Assembly (NCBI GenBank): GCA_900539645.1
Contig: UQCY01000122.1
Coordinates: forward strand, 1 to 5,984
Direction of reading: 5' to 3'
Origin: an uncultured Clostridium sp.
GTDB taxonomy: Bacteria; Bacillota; Clostridia; Peptostreptococcales; Peptostreptococcaceae
Length of the DNA: 5,984 bases
A program made the translations under genes and the position numbers. This document shows positions 5,260 through 5,984 of the stretch, piece by piece (position 1 is the first letter of the stretch; each line of letters begins with the position of its first letter). The notes below the pieces were generated by a model. It did not search any database. It saw nothing but the letters and a program-made list of their open reading frames with translations, and was not told the origin of the DNA.

Positions 5260-5802
5260 ATTTTCTCCAAAATCATATAAAATATCATTTACTTCTAATA
5301 CATCATATATTTTATTTTCTATACAATACTCAATTATAATATCAAATCTGCTACTATGTGTTAACTTATACCCAGCCTTCCCAATAAAATCATCTGTTTC
5401 ATCCAAATCTAATTCAAAAGCTAGTGCAAATGCAATTGCAGTTATTTTGCTAGGCCTATAATCTGGATTATTCTTTATCTTTGAAAAATGCTTTCTATCT
5501 ATATTCGCCTTTCTATAGACATCTGATGCCTTAAGATTTCTTTTTTCTATAATAAAAAGAAGCTCCTCAGAAAAAGACTTATCTAATTGTTGCTCCAAAT
5601 CATACTCAGATATTTTTCTTCTACGCTTCAGAAAATCTGGTACCTCGCAAACTTTTACATCCTCATTAATTTGCAAACATTTTTCCTCTAATGGCAAAGA
5701 AGATATACTAGCATCATTAAATAATATTTCTTGTTCTATATATCTATCTTTTATATATCTATTAATCTCATTAAAAAATTTACTACTTATCCTCTTATTC
5801 AT
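5245..5802 (-). CDS. Helix-turn-helix (Xre/Cro-like) protein paired with the VWA gene
   Basis: This 185-residue soluble protein has three parts. Residues 1-60 are a charged, mostly helical N-terminal segment without a recognised family. Residues about 76-145 form a Cro/Xre-like helix-turn-helix: FSEELLFIIEKRNLKASDVYRKANIDRKHFSKIKN, then RPSKITAIAFALAFELDLDETDDFIGKAGY, with the likely recognition helix around 102-111. Residues 150-185 are a conserved-looking tail (FDIIIEYCIENKIYDVLEVNDILYDF) often seen in Firmicutes HTH proteins of this type. RBS AAGGTGAT lies 4-5 nt before ATG 5802 and matches the anti-SD GGTGAT extension. It is upstream of and co-directional with the VWA gene, with no hairpin terminator between them, so readthrough is possible. 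It probably regulates its own operon, but DNA targets are unknown; the terminal Cys185 next to the repeated stop region is noted. Confidence 0.85.
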   Translation of the reverse strand: MNKRISSKFFNEINRYIKDRYIEQEILFNDASISSLPLEEKCLQINEDVKVCEVPDFLKRRRKISEYDLEQQLDKSFSEELLFIIEKRNLKASDVYRKANIDRKHFSKIKNNPDYRPSKITAIAFALAFELDLDETDDFIGKAGYKLTHSSRFDIIIEYCIENKIYDVLEVNDILYDFGENLIGC

Positions 5803-5841
5803 ATAATCACCTTCAAACTAAATAAAATCATTTCTAATTAC

Positions 5842-5870
5842 ATTTTATATATAATAAAGAAAATAATCAA
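5842..5870 (-). promoter_or_regulatory. Probable promoter of the HTH gene
   Basis: On the minus strand, TTGATT (5870-5865) is followed after 17 nt by TAAAAT (5847-5842). Transcription would start near 5835, leaving a leader of about 33 nt before ATG 5802. The architecture matches the candidate promoter of the sulfurtransferase operon (17-nt spacer, identical TAAAAT). The AT-rich background limits certainty. Confidence 0.5.
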
Positions 5871-5873
5871 AAG

Positions 5874-5904
5874 TTTTATCATATAAAGAGGATTTTTGAT
5901 AAAA
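5874..5904. repeat. Inverted repeat just upstream of the HTH promoter
   Basis: TTTTATCA (5874-5881) and TGATAAAA (5897-5904) are perfect 8-bp arms separated by 15 bp, beginning 4 bp upstream of the candidate -35 box. Their position suits an operator for an autoregulatory HTH protein, but arms this AT-rich can arise by chance. Confidence 0.4.
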
Positions 5905-5911
5905 ATATAGA

Positions 5912-5958
5912 AATTCTTATTAAAAGAATTAAGACCAGCTATTAAAAGTCAATAGCTG
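5912..5958. repeat. Two adjacent hairpin-capable inverted repeats near the right edge
   Basis: AATTCTT/AAGAATT (5912-5918 and 5924-5930, 5-nt loop) is followed at once by CAGCTATT/AATAGCTG (5936-5943 and 5951-5958, 7-nt loop). Neither has a clean U-tract on either strand, so they are not convincing terminators. They may be operator-like sites or part of a transcript or gene lying beyond the window. No gene is seen from 5803 to 5984. Confidence 0.4.
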
Positions 5959-5984
5959 TAATAAAAAAATAATAATATTTTAAA

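Overview
The window is strongly AT-rich. Shine-Dalgarno sites are strong (AAAGGAGG, GGGAGG, GGAGG), candidate promoters are sigma-A-like with TAAAAT -10 boxes, and genes end in A-tract/U-tract hairpins. This points to a low-GC Clostridia chromosome, plausibly of the Peptostreptococcaceae/Clostridiaceae type. That placement is inferred from composition and gene content only. No phage, plasmid-replication, CRISPR or rRNA/tRNA gene is visible. Six protein genes are read, all on the minus strand. The only plus-strand gene is a broken acetyltransferase remnant.

Layout, left to right. 1-1180: a partial gene running off the left edge, encoding a pRiA4b ORF-3-like domain between two Cys-rich zinc-type motifs, with the start of a further C-terminal domain. 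1239-1280: a strong hairpin terminator. 1294-2774: a two-gene operon (transcribed 2774 to 1294) encoding a secreted lipoprotein with two rhodanese domains and, 2 nt downstream, a small four-helix membrane protein of unknown function. 2808-2836: its probable promoter. 3000-3201: a GNAT acetyltransferase pseudogene that keeps its RBS, N-terminus and C-terminus but has lost its core. 3207-3247: a near copy of the first terminator. 3255-4238: ddh, meso-diaminopimelate dehydrogenase, for lysine and peptidoglycan DAP. 4397-4431: a terminator. 4447-5091: a von Willebrand A (VWA) protein with a complete MIDAS metal site. 5245-5802: a helix-turn-helix protein immediately upstream in the same direction.

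How the parts fit. The sulfurtransferase and membrane protein are probably translationally coupled and may work together at the cell surface on reactive sulfur; the function is inferred. ddh stands alone between terminators as a one-gene metabolic unit. The HTH and VWA genes look like a regulator/effector pair. The 153 bp between them holds three 21-bp-phased direct repeats, a conspicuous GC-rich islet and a possible internal promoter, so the VWA gene may be controlled separately from its partner. The HTH gene has its own good promoter, with several inverted repeats upstream.

Most worth a second look: the duplicated terminator bracketing a 2-kb module in direct orientation, the 21-bp repeats and GC islet between HTH and VWA, the Cys-rich VWA protein with a repeated CCDEK motif, and the double-zinc pRiA4b-like protein at the left edge. 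Nothing here proves a new biological system; the HTH-VWA pair is the best candidate for an uncharacterised one.
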